Assembly: GCF_000714935.1 (NCBI RefSeq)
Contig: NZ_JMIR01000015.1
Coordinates: forward strand, 31,111 to 95,110
Source of the DNA: Tumebacillus flagellatus
GTDB taxonomy: Bacteria; Bacillota; Bacilli; Tumebacillales; Tumebacillaceae
Reading direction: 5' to 3'
Length of the DNA: 64,000 nucleotides
In this document: positions 27,303 through 35,539 of the stretch, in pieces
Position numbering within the stretch: the stretch's first letter is position 1
Layout: the number at the start of each line of letters is the position of its first letter
The notes under the pieces: model-generated
Told to the model about the DNA's origin: nothing
The model's database searches: none
What the model saw: only the letters and a program-made list of their open reading frames with translations
Position numbers and translations under genes: made by a program

Positions 27303-28415
27303 ATGGCAGATCCGCGCATTGAACAACTGGCAACAAATTTGATTGAATATTCCTGCTCGCTGCAACCGGGCGAGAAAATTTTGATCGAAGCGTATGACGG
27401 AGAGATCGAACTGACCAACGCGCTCGTCCGCAAAGCGTACGCCGTCGGCGGCCTTCCGTTTGTGAAAAACGCCATGGCGCGCACCCAGCGCGAATTGCTC
27501 AAAGGGCTGACCGAAGAGCAAGTCCAACTGATGGCTGAAAACGACCAAGCATTCATGGAGCAAATGGACGCGTACGTTTGCGTCGGGTACCTGCACAACA
27601 CCAATGAAACCAAAGGCATACCCGCTGAGAAGCTGAACCTCCACTCGTCGAAATACCTCGTGCCGGTGCACATGGAGACCCGCGTTAAGAAAAAGTGGGT
27701 GATCTGCCGCGTTCCGAACGCATCGATGGCGCAAGCGGCGAACTCGTCGACGGAAGAGTTTGAAGAGTTTTTCTACAACGTTTGCACGCTCGACTACGCC
27801 AAGATGTCGCGCGCGATGCAACCGCTCAAGGAACTGATGGACCGCACCGACCGCGTCCGCATCATCTCGCCGGGCACCGACTTGACGTTCTCGATCAAGG
27901 ACATCAATACGTTGAAAGCGGACGGCAAGCGCAACATCCCGGACGGCGAATGCTTCACCGCCCCGGTCAAAGACTCGGTCAACGGCGTGATTCAATACAA
28001 CACTCCGTCTCCGAACCGCGGTTTCACCTTCAACAACGTCCGTCTCGTCTTCAAGGACGGCAAGATCGTCGAAGCGACCGCCAACGACACCGAGAAGCTC
28101 AATGAAATCTTCGACACCGACGAAGGCGCGCGCTATGTCGGCGAATTCGCGATCGGCTTCAACCCGTACATCCTCGAACCGATGGCAGACATCCTGTTTG
28201 ACGAGAAGATCGCCGGTTCCCTGCACTTCACGCCGGGCGCCGCGTACGAAGCGGCCGACAACGGCAACCGTTCCGCCGTGCACTGGGATCTCGTCTTGAT
28301 CCAACGCCCGGAATACGGCGGCGGCGAAATCTGGTTTGACGACGTGCTGATCCGCAAGGACGGCCTGTTCGTGCTGCCGGAACTGGAAGCCCTGAACCCG
28401 GAAAACCTGAAATAA
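27303..28415 (+). CDS. ampS: M29 family metallo-aminopeptidase
   Basis: Removes N-terminal residues from peptides in the cytosol, using two metal ions. The family's ligand positions can be read: NIPDGECFTAPVKDSVNG, GARYVGEFAIG, SLHFTPGAAYEAADNGNRS and AVHWDLV. The length of 370 is close to Thermus aminopeptidase T and B. subtilis AmpS. It begins MADPRIEQLATNLIEYS as the family does. It stands between the acn-idh terminator and the coat kinase gene, with its own leader of about 40 bases. Confidence 0.93.
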   Translation: MADPRIEQLATNLIEYSCSLQPGEKILIEAYDGEIELTNALVRKAYAVGGLPFVKNAMARTQRELLKGLTEEQVQLMAENDQAFMEQMDAYVCVGYLHNTNETKGIPAEKLNLHSSKYLVPVHMETRVKKKWVICRVPNASMAQAANSSTEEFEEFFYNVCTLDYAKMSRAMQPLKELMDRTDRVRIISPGTDLTFSIKDINTLKADGKRNIPDGECFTAPVKDSVNGVIQYNTPSPNRGFTFNNVRLVFKDGKIVEATANDTEKLNEIFDTDEGARYVGEFAIGFNPYILEPMADILFDEKIAGSLHFTPGAAYEAADNGNRSAVHWDLVLIQRPEYGGGEIWFDDVLIRKDGLFVLPELEALNPENLK

Positions 28416-28473
28416 CTCCCTTGTCACTGCTCTTCCCTCCCCACGCATAGTATGGCAGTGGAGGTGATCTCCT

Positions 28474-29907
28474 GTGGCAGATGACAACAAAAACACCAGC
28501 AAGCCGGGCACCAAACCGGGCGACGTGTTCAAACACTTCTGGGGCGAAATGACCAAACCGCCGAAGTGGATGAAAGACGCGTCCAAACCATCTTCCGGAA
28601 AAGGCAAGGATGACGGAAAAAAGAATGAGGCTGGCGCTTCCACGCCCAAGAAGCGTCAGCCTCCTTCTTGGTGGTCTTGGTCCACCTCCGACGGCGTCCC
28701 GCAAAAACGCACCCCCTCGAAGAAAACATCCCGCATCGAATCCGCACCCGAACCTGCTCCCGCTCCCGCTCCCTCTACTTCCAAATCCAACGCTCCCAAC
28801 AAAGCGAAATCCAAGTCCAAATCATCCCCCCGCACACCCGTCGGCCACGGCAAAAGCGATCTCGGTCGCGACCATGACGATTCCCTGAGCACCGTCCATT
28901 CGATCATCCGTCGGCACGGATTTTCTCCCGCAGTGCTCAAAGCGTACGGCTTGACGGCGACCAAGTGCGAACCGTTCGGTCCCGTCTTGCGCCTGCGCAC
29001 CCCCAAAGGCCTGATCGCCCTAAAAAAAACGGAACTGACACCCAAGCAGGTGCAGTTCCTTCATCAGTCGTTTCTCTATTTGGAAGAGCGCAAGTTCACG
29101 CGCTTCGCTCCGTTTCTCCTCTCCACCGAAGGCTTGCCGTACGTGCAAGTCGGCGGCGACATGTATTACGCCACGCAATGGGTGCGCGGACAGGAAGTCG
29201 ATTTCCGTTCGCGGCCCCAATTGGCGTTGACCGCGAGGACGCTTGCCGAGTTTCACGAAGCGTCGCGCGGGTTTGAGCCCAAGGGCTACGCCCCGGCGAT
29301 GCTCTTCGACCTCGCCGACCGCTTCCAAGACCGCCGCGACGAACTCGTACTCTGGAAAAAGCGCGCCAAAGTGAAAAGCCGTCCCGACCTCCTCGATCAA
29401 AAATTCCTCGCGCTCGTCGACCCGTACATCAAACAGTGCGACGAAGCGCTCTCGATCCTCAAGCGCCCCGCCGTCCGGGCGCACTTGCTTCACGAAGAAG
29501 ACGATCCGCCGCTGTGCCACCTCGACTTGACGCCGTACAACATGGTCTACACCACGAACGGGCAAATCTGCTTGATCGACCTCGATTTCGCCGCGTTCGG
29601 CCCGCGCACGCTCGACCTCGCGCATCTGGTGCGCCGCGCGCTGCAACGGGCGGAGTGGGAGGAAGACGTGATGCGGCATGTGTTGGTCAACTACAACGCC
29701 GTGCGGCTGTTGACGGTGCAGGAGTATGTCATGCTCTACGCGCTGCTCGTGTTCCCGCATCGGTTCTGGCGGATATCCTACCAGCATTACGAGATCGGGC
29801 ACGACCCGCACCATCTGGGGTATTACGAGTTGGCGGAAGCGGAAGAAGAGCAACGCCAAGCGTTTTTGAAAAACTTCGGGCAGCAGGTGGAGCGGATGAG
29901 GCGGTGA
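28474..29907 (+). CDS. CotS-type spore coat protein (phosphotransferase fold)
   Basis: Spore-coat protein of the CotS/CotI/YutH family, with a choline/aminoglycoside-kinase fold in residues 150-470. The catalytic loop is CHLDLTPYNMV (H-x-D-x4-N) and the metal loop DLDFAAFGP, so the kinase residues are kept. Residues 1-140 are an unusual low-complexity tail rich in K, P, S and A, with a run of Ala-Pro repeats near residue 92. Such basic disordered tails are typical of coat proteins. The start is GTG with a near-perfect GGAGGTGA six bases upstream. Expected to be mother-cell expressed. Confidence 0.88.
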   Translation: MADDNKNTSKPGTKPGDVFKHFWGEMTKPPKWMKDASKPSSGKGKDDGKKNEAGASTPKKRQPPSWWSWSTSDGVPQKRTPSKKTSRIESAPEPAPAPAPSTSKSNAPNKAKSKSKSSPRTPVGHGKSDLGRDHDDSLSTVHSIIRRHGFSPAVLKAYGLTATKCEPFGPVLRLRTPKGLIALKKTELTPKQVQFLHQSFLYLEERKFTRFAPFLLSTEGLPYVQVGGDMYYATQWVRGQEVDFRSRPQLALTARTLAEFHEASRGFEPKGYAPAMLFDLADRFQDRRDELVLWKKRAKVKSRPDLLDQKFLALVDPYIKQCDEALSILKRPAVRAHLLHEEDDPPLCHLDLTPYNMVYTTNGQICLIDLDFAAFGPRTLDLAHLVRRALQRAEWEEDVMRHVLVNYNAVRLLTVQEYVMLYALLVFPHRFWRISYQHYEIGHDPHHLGYYELAEAEEEQRQAFLKNFGQQVERMRR

Positions 29908-29930
29908 CGGGGCTTGGGCGAGGGCGTTTT

Positions 29931-30701
29931 TTAGAAACCGTACACGCTCATCCCGCCGTCCACCAGCAGAACTTGGCCTGTCACGTAGTTTGACGCGTCC
30001 GACGCGAGGAACACAGTCGGGCCGACGAGGTCCGGCAGTTCGCCGACGCGCTTCATCGGCGTGCGGTCGAGGATTTCACCGAGGTATTGCGGATCGTTCA
30101 GCAGTTTTTCGGTCAGCGGGGTTTTGAAATACCACGGGCCGATCGCGTTGACGCGGATGCCGTACTGCGCCCACTCCAGAGACAGGATGCGGGTCATGTG
30201 CATCAGCGCCGCTTTGCTCGCGCCGTAGACAACGCCGGTGCGCAGTGCCACCGCTCCGCCGACCGACGCGATGTTGATGATTCGCCCGCCTCCGGACTCT
30301 TTCATTTCCTTGGCGGCCGCTTGGGACAGCAGGAACGCCGACTTCAAGTTCGTCTGCATGATCGTCTCCCACTCGTCTTCCGTCACATCGAGCGCTTTGG
30401 AGCGGATGTTCATGCCCGCGTTGTTGACGAGGATGTCGAGGGAGCCCGCTTGATCGACGACGGAGCGCACGATGCGTTCGACGTCGTCTTTTTTTGTCAG
30501 GTCGGCGGTGACCGTGTAGGCGCGGCGGCCGAGCTTGCGGATTTCGGCCGCCACTTCTTCCAAGTCGGATGGTGTGCGGGCAACGATCGCGACGTTGGCA
30601 CCCGCTTCCGCCAGCCCGATCGCCAACGCACGGCCGATGCCGCGGCCGGCGCCTGTGACGAGCGCGGTTTTGTCGGTCAGATCAAAGGACGGGAGGTACA
30701 T
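29931..30701 (-). CDS. SDR family oxidoreductase
   Basis: Classical short-chain dehydrogenase. The cofactor motif TGAGRGIGRALA is at about residue 17, NNAG at about 92, the catalytic Ser in IINIASVGG, and Tyr/Lys in VYGASKAALMH. The C-terminus SVYGF is typical of 250-residue glucose/3-oxoacyl reductase-like members. Preference for NADP is suggested by Arg in the glycine-rich loop, but this is weak. The substrate is unknown. It is 15 bases downstream of the DUF523 gene, so it may be the last gene of the queG transcript. Confidence 0.9.
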   Translation of the reverse strand: MYLPSFDLTDKTALVTGAGRGIGRALAIGLAEAGANVAIVARTPSDLEEVAAEIRKLGRRAYTVTADLTKKDDVERIVRSVVDQAGSLDILVNNAGMNIRSKALDVTEDEWETIMQTNLKSAFLLSQAAAKEMKESGGGRIINIASVGGAVALRTGVVYGASKAALMHMTRILSLEWAQYGIRVNAIGPWYFKTPLTEKLLNDPQYLGEILDRTPMKRVGELPDLVGPTVFLASDASNYVTGQVLLVDGGMSVYGF

Positions 30702-30716
30702 GGGGCAGGTCTCCTT

Positions 30717-31190
30717 TTACTTGTCGTCTGGTTTTGCTTTCGGTGGTTCGTACGTTTCTTCCGAGCAGACTTTGATGCCGTTGCGCTCAAGCAGCGCGGC
30801 GGTGACGCCGTGGCCGGGGCGCTTGCCCTTGGTGAACGTGCCGTCGTAGATCAGCGCGGAGCCGCACGACGGGCTGCGCTCTTTGAGAATCGCTTCCTTG
30901 GCGCCGACGAGCTTCGCCATGCGCAGCGCTTCTTGTGCCCCGCGCACAAATTCTGCGGTCACGTCCGCCCCGCTTTCGGTGAGCACTTTGGCGTTGCCGT
31001 CCAACACGTCTTCGCCGGTTCCGCCGACGATTTGCGCGGGCGGACGCGGTGTGGACAAGCCGCCCAACTGCTCCGGACAGACAAAAACAGCCTCACCGTT
31101 CTCGACCATCTTCACAAACGGGTCGACAGCGTTGCTTCCGCCGTCATAGCGGCAATGGCACCCGACGAGGCAGGCAGAAATCAGTTTCAT
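30717..31190 (-). CDS. DUF523 domain protein
   Basis: Small cytosolic protein starting MKLISACLVGCHCRYDGGSN, the recognisable N-terminus of the DUF523 family. Conserved Cys residues (CLVGCHCRYDG, CPEQLGG, RSPSCGS) suggest metal or cluster binding; the biochemical role is not established. ATG at 31190 is chosen over a longer frame because AGGAGG sits nine bases before it, inside the end of queG. Length 157 is normal. It is probably co-transcribed with queG and the SDR gene. Confidence 0.85.
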   Translation of the reverse strand: MKLISACLVGCHCRYDGGSNAVDPFVKMVENGEAVFVCPEQLGGLSTPRPPAQIVGGTGEDVLDGNAKVLTESGADVTAEFVRGAQEALRMAKLVGAKEAILKERSPSCGSALIYDGTFTKGKRPGHGVTAALLERNGIKVCSEETYEPPKAKPDDK

Positions 31191-31203
31191 TGTAGACATC
31201 CTC

Positions 31204-32334
31204 CTACTCGACCGCCCACGCCATCTCTTGCTTGGCTTCCGGGTGCTCTTCGCGCTCGTAGGCGTTTCTGACAGCGTCACGAGCGGCGTCGGGGTCGATT
31301 TTTTTCAGCGCCCATGCGATGGTGCCGCGAATCTCCGGGCGTTCGTCCTTCGCCAAGAGTTCGAGCAGGCGCGGGAGGGCTCGCTTCTCCCGCATGTTGC
31401 CAAGCGCGATGATCGCGTTTCGTTGCATCACCTTCGCCCCGCGCCACGCCGCCGCCGAGTTGCCGTACTCGCGGCGGAACTGCTTGTTGGAGAGGTCGAG
31501 CAAATGCATCAGGTCGGGGAACGCAAACTCCGGCTCGGGATCAAACTCGACCGTCGTGCCAAACGCCGCTTCCCGGTTTTTCGGGCAGACCACTTGGCAG
31601 GTGTCGCAGCCCCACAACCGCCGCCCCAGTTTCGAGCGGTACTCCTCCGGGATCAACCCTTTCATCTGCGTGATGTAAGAGAGGCACTTGCTGGAGTCGG
31701 TCATGAACGGGTTGACCAATGCTTTGGTCGGGCAGGCTTTCAAACACAGGTCGGGGCAGTCGCCGCACTGCGGAGGAGGTGACGGAACATTGGGTTCAAT
31801 GTTCACGTCGGTAACCAATTGCCCGAGAAATACCCACGATCCGTGCTTCTCCGTGATGATCGAGCAGTTTTTGCCGAGCCAGCCGATCCCGCAGCGCTGG
31901 GCGACGGCGCGGTCGACGAGCGGGCCGGTGTCGACGGTGTTGTAGATTTCAATCGGGCGGCCGACGAGCTCTTGGAGGCGGGCTCCGAGGAGTTCGAGTT
32001 TTTGCTTTAAGACCAGATGGTAGTCCATCCCCCACGCGTAGACCGACATCTGCCCGCGCAGCCCTTCCGGTTTTTTCGCGCCTTGGGTTTGTTCGGTGCG
32101 GTAGGCGAGGGCAATCGCGATGATCGACTTGGCGTTCGGCCAGGTCAGGCGCGGGTCGATGCGCTCCTCGATCACCGGATGCTCAAAGCCGGACTCGTGT
32201 CCGTGTTCGCGGTACATCTGCAAGTGCTCCATCGTCTCTTGAAACGGGTCGGCGGTCGTCACGCCGATGCCGTCGATGCCGAGTTCTTCGGCGAGGCGCT
32301 GGATGGCGGCGTTGTCGATTTCGTAGTGTGTCAT
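31204..32334 (-). CDS. queG: Epoxyqueuosine reductase
   Basis: Last step of queuosine synthesis: reduces epoxyqueuosine in tRNA with cobalamin and two 4Fe-4S clusters. The ferredoxin-like cysteines are CGDCPDLCLKACP and CDTCQVVCP. The active-site Asp region is NTVDTGPLVDRAVA. The C-terminal 80 residues are HEAT repeats (EIRGTIAWALKKIDP), as in longer family members. Length 376. The enzyme needs B12, and a possible B12 importer is encoded at the far end of this window. A strong AGGAGG precedes the ATG. Confidence 0.95.
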   Translation of the reverse strand: MTHYEIDNAAIQRLAEELGIDGIGVTTADPFQETMEHLQMYREHGHESGFEHPVIEERIDPRLTWPNAKSIIAIALAYRTEQTQGAKKPEGLRGQMSVYAWGMDYHLVLKQKLELLGARLQELVGRPIEIYNTVDTGPLVDRAVAQRCGIGWLGKNCSIITEKHGSWVFLGQLVTDVNIEPNVPSPPPQCGDCPDLCLKACPTKALVNPFMTDSSKCLSYITQMKGLIPEEYRSKLGRRLWGCDTCQVVCPKNREAAFGTTVEFDPEPEFAFPDLMHLLDLSNKQFRREYGNSAAAWRGAKVMQRNAIIALGNMREKRALPRLLELLAKDERPEIRGTIAWALKKIDPDAARDAVRNAYEREEHPEAKQEMAWAVE

Positions 32335-32349
32335 CTCGCACCCCTCCTG

Positions 32350-32793
32350 CTAGCGCGGGACGGCTCCTCGTGCCAGTTCGTCACAGCGTTCGTTCCACTT
32401 GTTGCCGGCGTGGCCTTTGACTTTGTGCCACGTGATTTTATGCTGGCGGAAGAGTTTGAGGAGCTCCATCCATTGTTCTTTGTTGGAAACCGGTTCTTTT
32501 TTGGAGTTGACCCATCCGTTTTTTTCCCAATTTACATACCATCTTCCCTTGAAGCAGTTGATCACATACGCACTGTCGCTGTACACGTCGACTTTGCACG
32601 GGTACTTCAGCAGTTTGAGCGCTTCGATCACCGCTTGCAACTCCATCTGGTTGTTCGTGGTGGTCTTCTCGCCGCCGGAGATTTCCTTCAGGTGCTCCCC
32701 GTACATCAGCACCGCGCCCCACCCGCCGGGGCCGGGGTTGCCGGAGCAAGCTCCGTCGGTGTAGATCGTCACTTCTCTCATGATTTCGCTCAT
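32350..32793 (-). CDS. rnhA: Ribonuclease HI
   Basis: Cleaves the RNA strand of RNA-DNA hybrids. The catalytic carboxylates are visible: Asp in TIYTDGACSGNPGPGGWG, Glu in NNQMELQAVIEAL, Asp in VDVYSDSAYVI, and the final Asp in NERCDELA. HKVKGHAGNKWNE carries the mobile His. At 147 residues it is the E. coli-like short form. ATG at 32793 overlaps the stop of the TetR gene as ATGA, so translation is coupled to it; the longer in-frame extension is only TetR sequence read in another frame. Confidence 0.93.
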   Translation of the reverse strand: MSEIMREVTIYTDGACSGNPGPGGWGAVLMYGEHLKEISGGEKTTTNNQMELQAVIEALKLLKYPCKVDVYSDSAYVINCFKGRWYVNWEKNGWVNSKKEPVSNKEQWMELLKLFRQHKITWHKVKGHAGNKWNERCDELARGAVPR

Positions 32794-33383
32794 TGTGCAT
32801 CCTCCGTGCGCGCGCCCAATCCCCGCAAGACAAAGCGGGTGCGCTGGGCGATCTCCGTTTCCAAATCGGGCGGCCACGACTCCATCAGCGGCTGGAAGCC
32901 GGACGAGTGCAAGGGGTAGATCATCACCGCCATCGTCTGCACCAGCGCATGATCGAGCGAGTCGATGTCAAACAGCCCCTGCTCCGTGGCGGCGCGAATC
33001 TCCTCGCGCAACCGCTGCCAAAACGACAGCGTGTGGGGGAGAATCGTTTTCAACCGTTCCGCGCCGAGCATGATCTCCAGCATGAGGATCCGCGTGACTT
33101 CCGGGTCCGTCCGCATCGCGATCAGAAACTCCCGAATCAAAAATTTCAGCCGATCGACCGGATTCTCCAACCGCTCCATCACCGCATACCGCATCTCGTC
33201 AGGGAAAAAATTCCGCAACACGGCGTCGAGCAATTTCTCCTTGCCCCCAAAATGATAGGAGACAAGGGCCACATTGGCCCCTGCCTCTTCGCAAATTTGG
33301 CGAATGCTGGTCGCCGAATATCCTTTTTCGGCAAACAATTTTTTCGCCGCCGCTAGAATTCGGGCTTTTACATCTTCATTCAT
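32790..33383 (-). CDS. TetR family repressor of the adjacent exporter
   Basis: N-terminal helix-turn-helix: FAEKGYSATSIRQICEEAGA, then NVALVSYHFGGKEKLL. The C-terminal domain is of the CerR/UbiT-like type common beside ABC-2 exporters. The start ATG directly follows the exporter stop codon (TAG-ATG). It lies downstream of the exporter in the same transcript, so the repressor is made from the promoter it most likely controls, a feedback loop. Three tandem palindromes at that promoter are the likely sites. Confidence 0.9.
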   Translation of the reverse strand: MNEDVKARILAAAKKLFAEKGYSATSIRQICEEAGANVALVSYHFGGKEKLLDAVLRNFFPDEMRYAVMERLENPVDRLKFLIREFLIAMRTDPEVTRILMLEIMLGAERLKTILPHTLSFWQRLREEIRAATEQGLFDIDSLDHALVQTMAVMIYPLHSSGFQPLMESWPPDLETEIAQRTRFVLRGLGARTEDAQ

Positions 33384-34544
33384 CTATGCCACAACCTTTG
33401 TCTCCGATACGTGTTTGCGCTTGGCGAGCGCACTGTGAACCGCCACCCCGATCATCGAGAGAAGCAGCGTGACCACCGTGATCACCAAGATCTTCTGCAC
33501 CGCGTCACCCGTGCCGCTTCCGCCGAACAGCGAGTTCATGTACGCAAGCGACGCGTACGTCGCCGGGAACCAATCCCCGATCTGCTGGAACGCGGACGAA
33601 AGCAATTCGCGCGGCGTCATCACGCCGGACGTCACCAACTGCAACGACAGCGCGACGATATTCAACATCATGCCCGCTTCTCCAAACAGGAACAAAAACA
33701 TCTGCGCCGTGGAGACGAACGCAAGCAACGTGAGCAAGAGCAAGCCGAACACTTCCCCGTACCCTTCGACCGGCATCACGCCGAACGCCTTCAACGTCAA
33801 CACGGAACTGGTCGTGACCACGAGCGTCGCCGCAAGATTAAGCAGTTGGCGGGCTGCAAAGCGTTTCCACGGCGTCGTCTGCTCCCGCAGCGCGGTCGCC
33901 GATGCATTCAAGTTCATCGACATCAACATGGCGCCGACGTACGACGCAAGCACCAGCATCATCGGAACCATCTGGTAGGAGAAGTTCGAAATCGGGTTCA
34001 GCGCTTGGTATTGACCGTTCACACGGCTCGATACTCCGGCTGCCATCGCCGTCGCTTGCGGCTCGGGGACATGCAGATTTTTCAAAACGCCTTCAACTGC
34101 CTGTTTCGTGCTCTCTGTATTCACATTCGCCGTCACGAGGCTCAATACCTGTTGCCCGATGCTTTTCACCAGCTGCGGATTCGATTCGTTGACCAGCACG
34201 TCGAGGATGGCTTGCTGTTGGACGTCCTGCACCTTGGCGGTGTAGTCCGCCGGAATGACGATCGCCGCTTTCCAGTCGCGGCTGTTCAGTTTTTCCCGCG
34301 CTTCCGTCAGAGACGAGCCTGCTTGCATCTGGAAGGGCAGATTCTTCACCAACTGCTCGGCGACCGTTTGCCCGATTTGCTTGTCTTCGGATACCACTCC
34401 GATCTTCAAGTCGTGGATGCGATCAGAGACGCCGTCATACGCGTTCATCCAAACGATGCCAAACGTCAACTGGAAAAACAACAGCAGCACCATGCCGACG
34501 ATTGTGGTTTTCTGCTGCAAAAAAAGCTTCAACGTGCGTATCAT
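33384..34544 (-). CDS. ABC-2/YhgE-like export permease
   Basis: Membrane protein of 386 residues: helix 1 at about 12-33, an external domain of about 150 residues (IGVVSEDKQIGQTVAEQLVK and onward), then five helices. This is the half-size Pip/ABC-2 exporter layout. No ATPase follows in this transcript; the ATPase and permease pair downstream belong to a separate unit with their own terminator. Probably exports a toxic lipophilic compound under TetR control; the substrate is unknown. ATG follows GGGGGAACGGGAA, a modest ribosome site. Confidence 0.85.
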   Translation of the reverse strand: MIRTLKLFLQQKTTIVGMVLLLFFQLTFGIVWMNAYDGVSDRIHDLKIGVVSEDKQIGQTVAEQLVKNLPFQMQAGSSLTEAREKLNSRDWKAAIVIPADYTAKVQDVQQQAILDVLVNESNPQLVKSIGQQVLSLVTANVNTESTKQAVEGVLKNLHVPEPQATAMAAGVSSRVNGQYQALNPISNFSYQMVPMMLVLASYVGAMLMSMNLNASATALREQTTPWKRFAARQLLNLAATLVVTTSSVLTLKAFGVMPVEGYGEVFGLLLLTLLAFVSTAQMFLFLFGEAGMMLNIVALSLQLVTSGVMTPRELLSSAFQQIGDWFPATYASLAYMNSLFGGSGTGDAVQKILVITVVTLLLSMIGVAVHSALAKRKHVSETKVVA

Positions 34545-34573
34545 TTCCCGTTCCCCCTTTGATCTCTCGTTCG

Positions 34574-34611
34574 AAACGAACGTTTAAAACATATGTTTAA
34601 AACAACTGTTT
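34574..34611. repeat. Three tandem AAAC-N4-GTTT palindromes, candidate TetR operator array
   Basis: Copies at 34574-34585 (AAACGAACGTTT), 34587-34598 (AAACATATGTTT) and 34600-34611 (AAACAACTGTTT). Each is separated from the next by a single A, giving an exact 13-bp period. They cover the transcription start region, directly next to the -10 box of the exporter-tetR promoter. Confidence 0.7.
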
Positions 34612-34613
34612 AG

Positions 34614-34643
34614 ATTATATTCCGGATTTTTCCTCTGTGTCAA
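34614..34643 (-). promoter_or_regulatory. Sigma-A promoter of the exporter-tetR-rnhA unit
   Basis: On the minus strand there is TTGACA (34638-34643), an 18-base spacer and TATAAT (34614-34619). Both hexamers are perfect. Such a strong promoter would need the adjacent operator array for control. Confidence 0.85.
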
Positions 34644-34680
34644 CAAAAAAAGAACCGGACGATTTCTCATCTGGTTCTTA
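34644..34680 (-). terminator. Terminator of the ATPase-permease unit
   Basis: The minus strand has TAAGAACCAGA / TCCGGTTCTT followed by seven T, about 20 bases after the permease stop. Confidence 0.85.
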
Positions 34681-34702
34681 GCGCTTGCATCTGAGCAAAC
34701 GA

Positions 34703-35539
34703 TCAATGGATTTGTTTTTCAAACAGCACGTGCCGTTGGTTCCACTTGGCGATGCGCGAGAGGAAGAACAGGCTCAACAGCAGCACGACGATGCCGAAAA
34801 TCAACATCGGGAGCGGGCCGAACAGCAGCAGGCCGCTGGCGTTGGAGACGATGAGCAAGACGACGGGGAGCACGACCACGCCGGAGAGGTTCTGCGCGGC
34901 TTGGAAGGTCTTCACGCGGGCGGAGATCAAGACGTTGAACAGAATCACGCACAGCGTGATCGTCGGAATCACCCAGAACATCAGCATCAGCCAGTTGGCG
35001 TTCGGGATGATCAGCGCGTGGAACGTGTTGTACGTCAAAGCGTCCACGATCACGGCAAACCCGAAGAACGCGCCGAACGACACCGCCAGCGCGGGCAGAA
35101 ACGCCGACAGCACTTTGCCGACAAACAAATCCAACACCGAGATCGGGGCAAACAGCAAGCTTTCCATCGTCCGCCGCTCCTTCTCCCCGACCATCGAGTT
35201 GGCGGCGATCATCGACGTGGTCACCATCGGGATCATCAGGAAAAACGACGGGCACATGAAGTTTAGAATGAAATACACGATCTGCTCGTTGGGCAGCATG
35301 TTCGGGTTGACGTTCAAGAGCGCTTGCAGTTGATCGGGCATGTTCGACGTGATCGTATGGTAGAACTTCAAGTTCTTCTCCGTCGTCATGTCCATGCTCT
35401 TGCCGAGAAACACGGCGGCAACAGGAAAAATCAAACCGAAAATCAGCGGCAAGATGATCATCGAGATCCAAACTTGCTTGTTCGACGTCATCGAGCGCAT
35501 GTCTTTGCGGGCGATCGCCCAGACCGCGGCCTTATTCAT
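34703..35539 (-). CDS. ABC-2 type transporter permease
   Basis: Six-helix export permease of 278 residues. It starts MNKAAVWAIARKDMRSMTSN, with the amphipathic coupling helix typical of ABC-2 permeases, followed by helices at about 25-45, 95-120, 145-170, 180-205, 225-245 and 250-270. The external segment between helices 1 and 2 is about 50 residues. MVGEKERRTMESLLFAPISV is the family's conserved cytoplasmic loop. The gene overlaps the ATPase gene end by eight bases. Related to Na-efflux/bacitracin-type exporters; the substrate cannot be assigned. Confidence 0.88.
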   Translation of the reverse strand: MNKAAVWAIARKDMRSMTSNKQVWISMIILPLIFGLIFPVAAVFLGKSMDMTTEKNLKFYHTITSNMPDQLQALLNVNPNMLPNEQIVYFILNFMCPSFFLMIPMVTTSMIAANSMVGEKERRTMESLLFAPISVLDLFVGKVLSAFLPALAVSFGAFFGFAVIVDALTYNTFHALIIPNANWLMLMFWVIPTITLCVILFNVLISARVKTFQAAQNLSGVVVLPVVLLIVSNASGLLLFGPLPMLIFGIVVLLLSLFFLSRIAKWNQRHVLFEKQIH

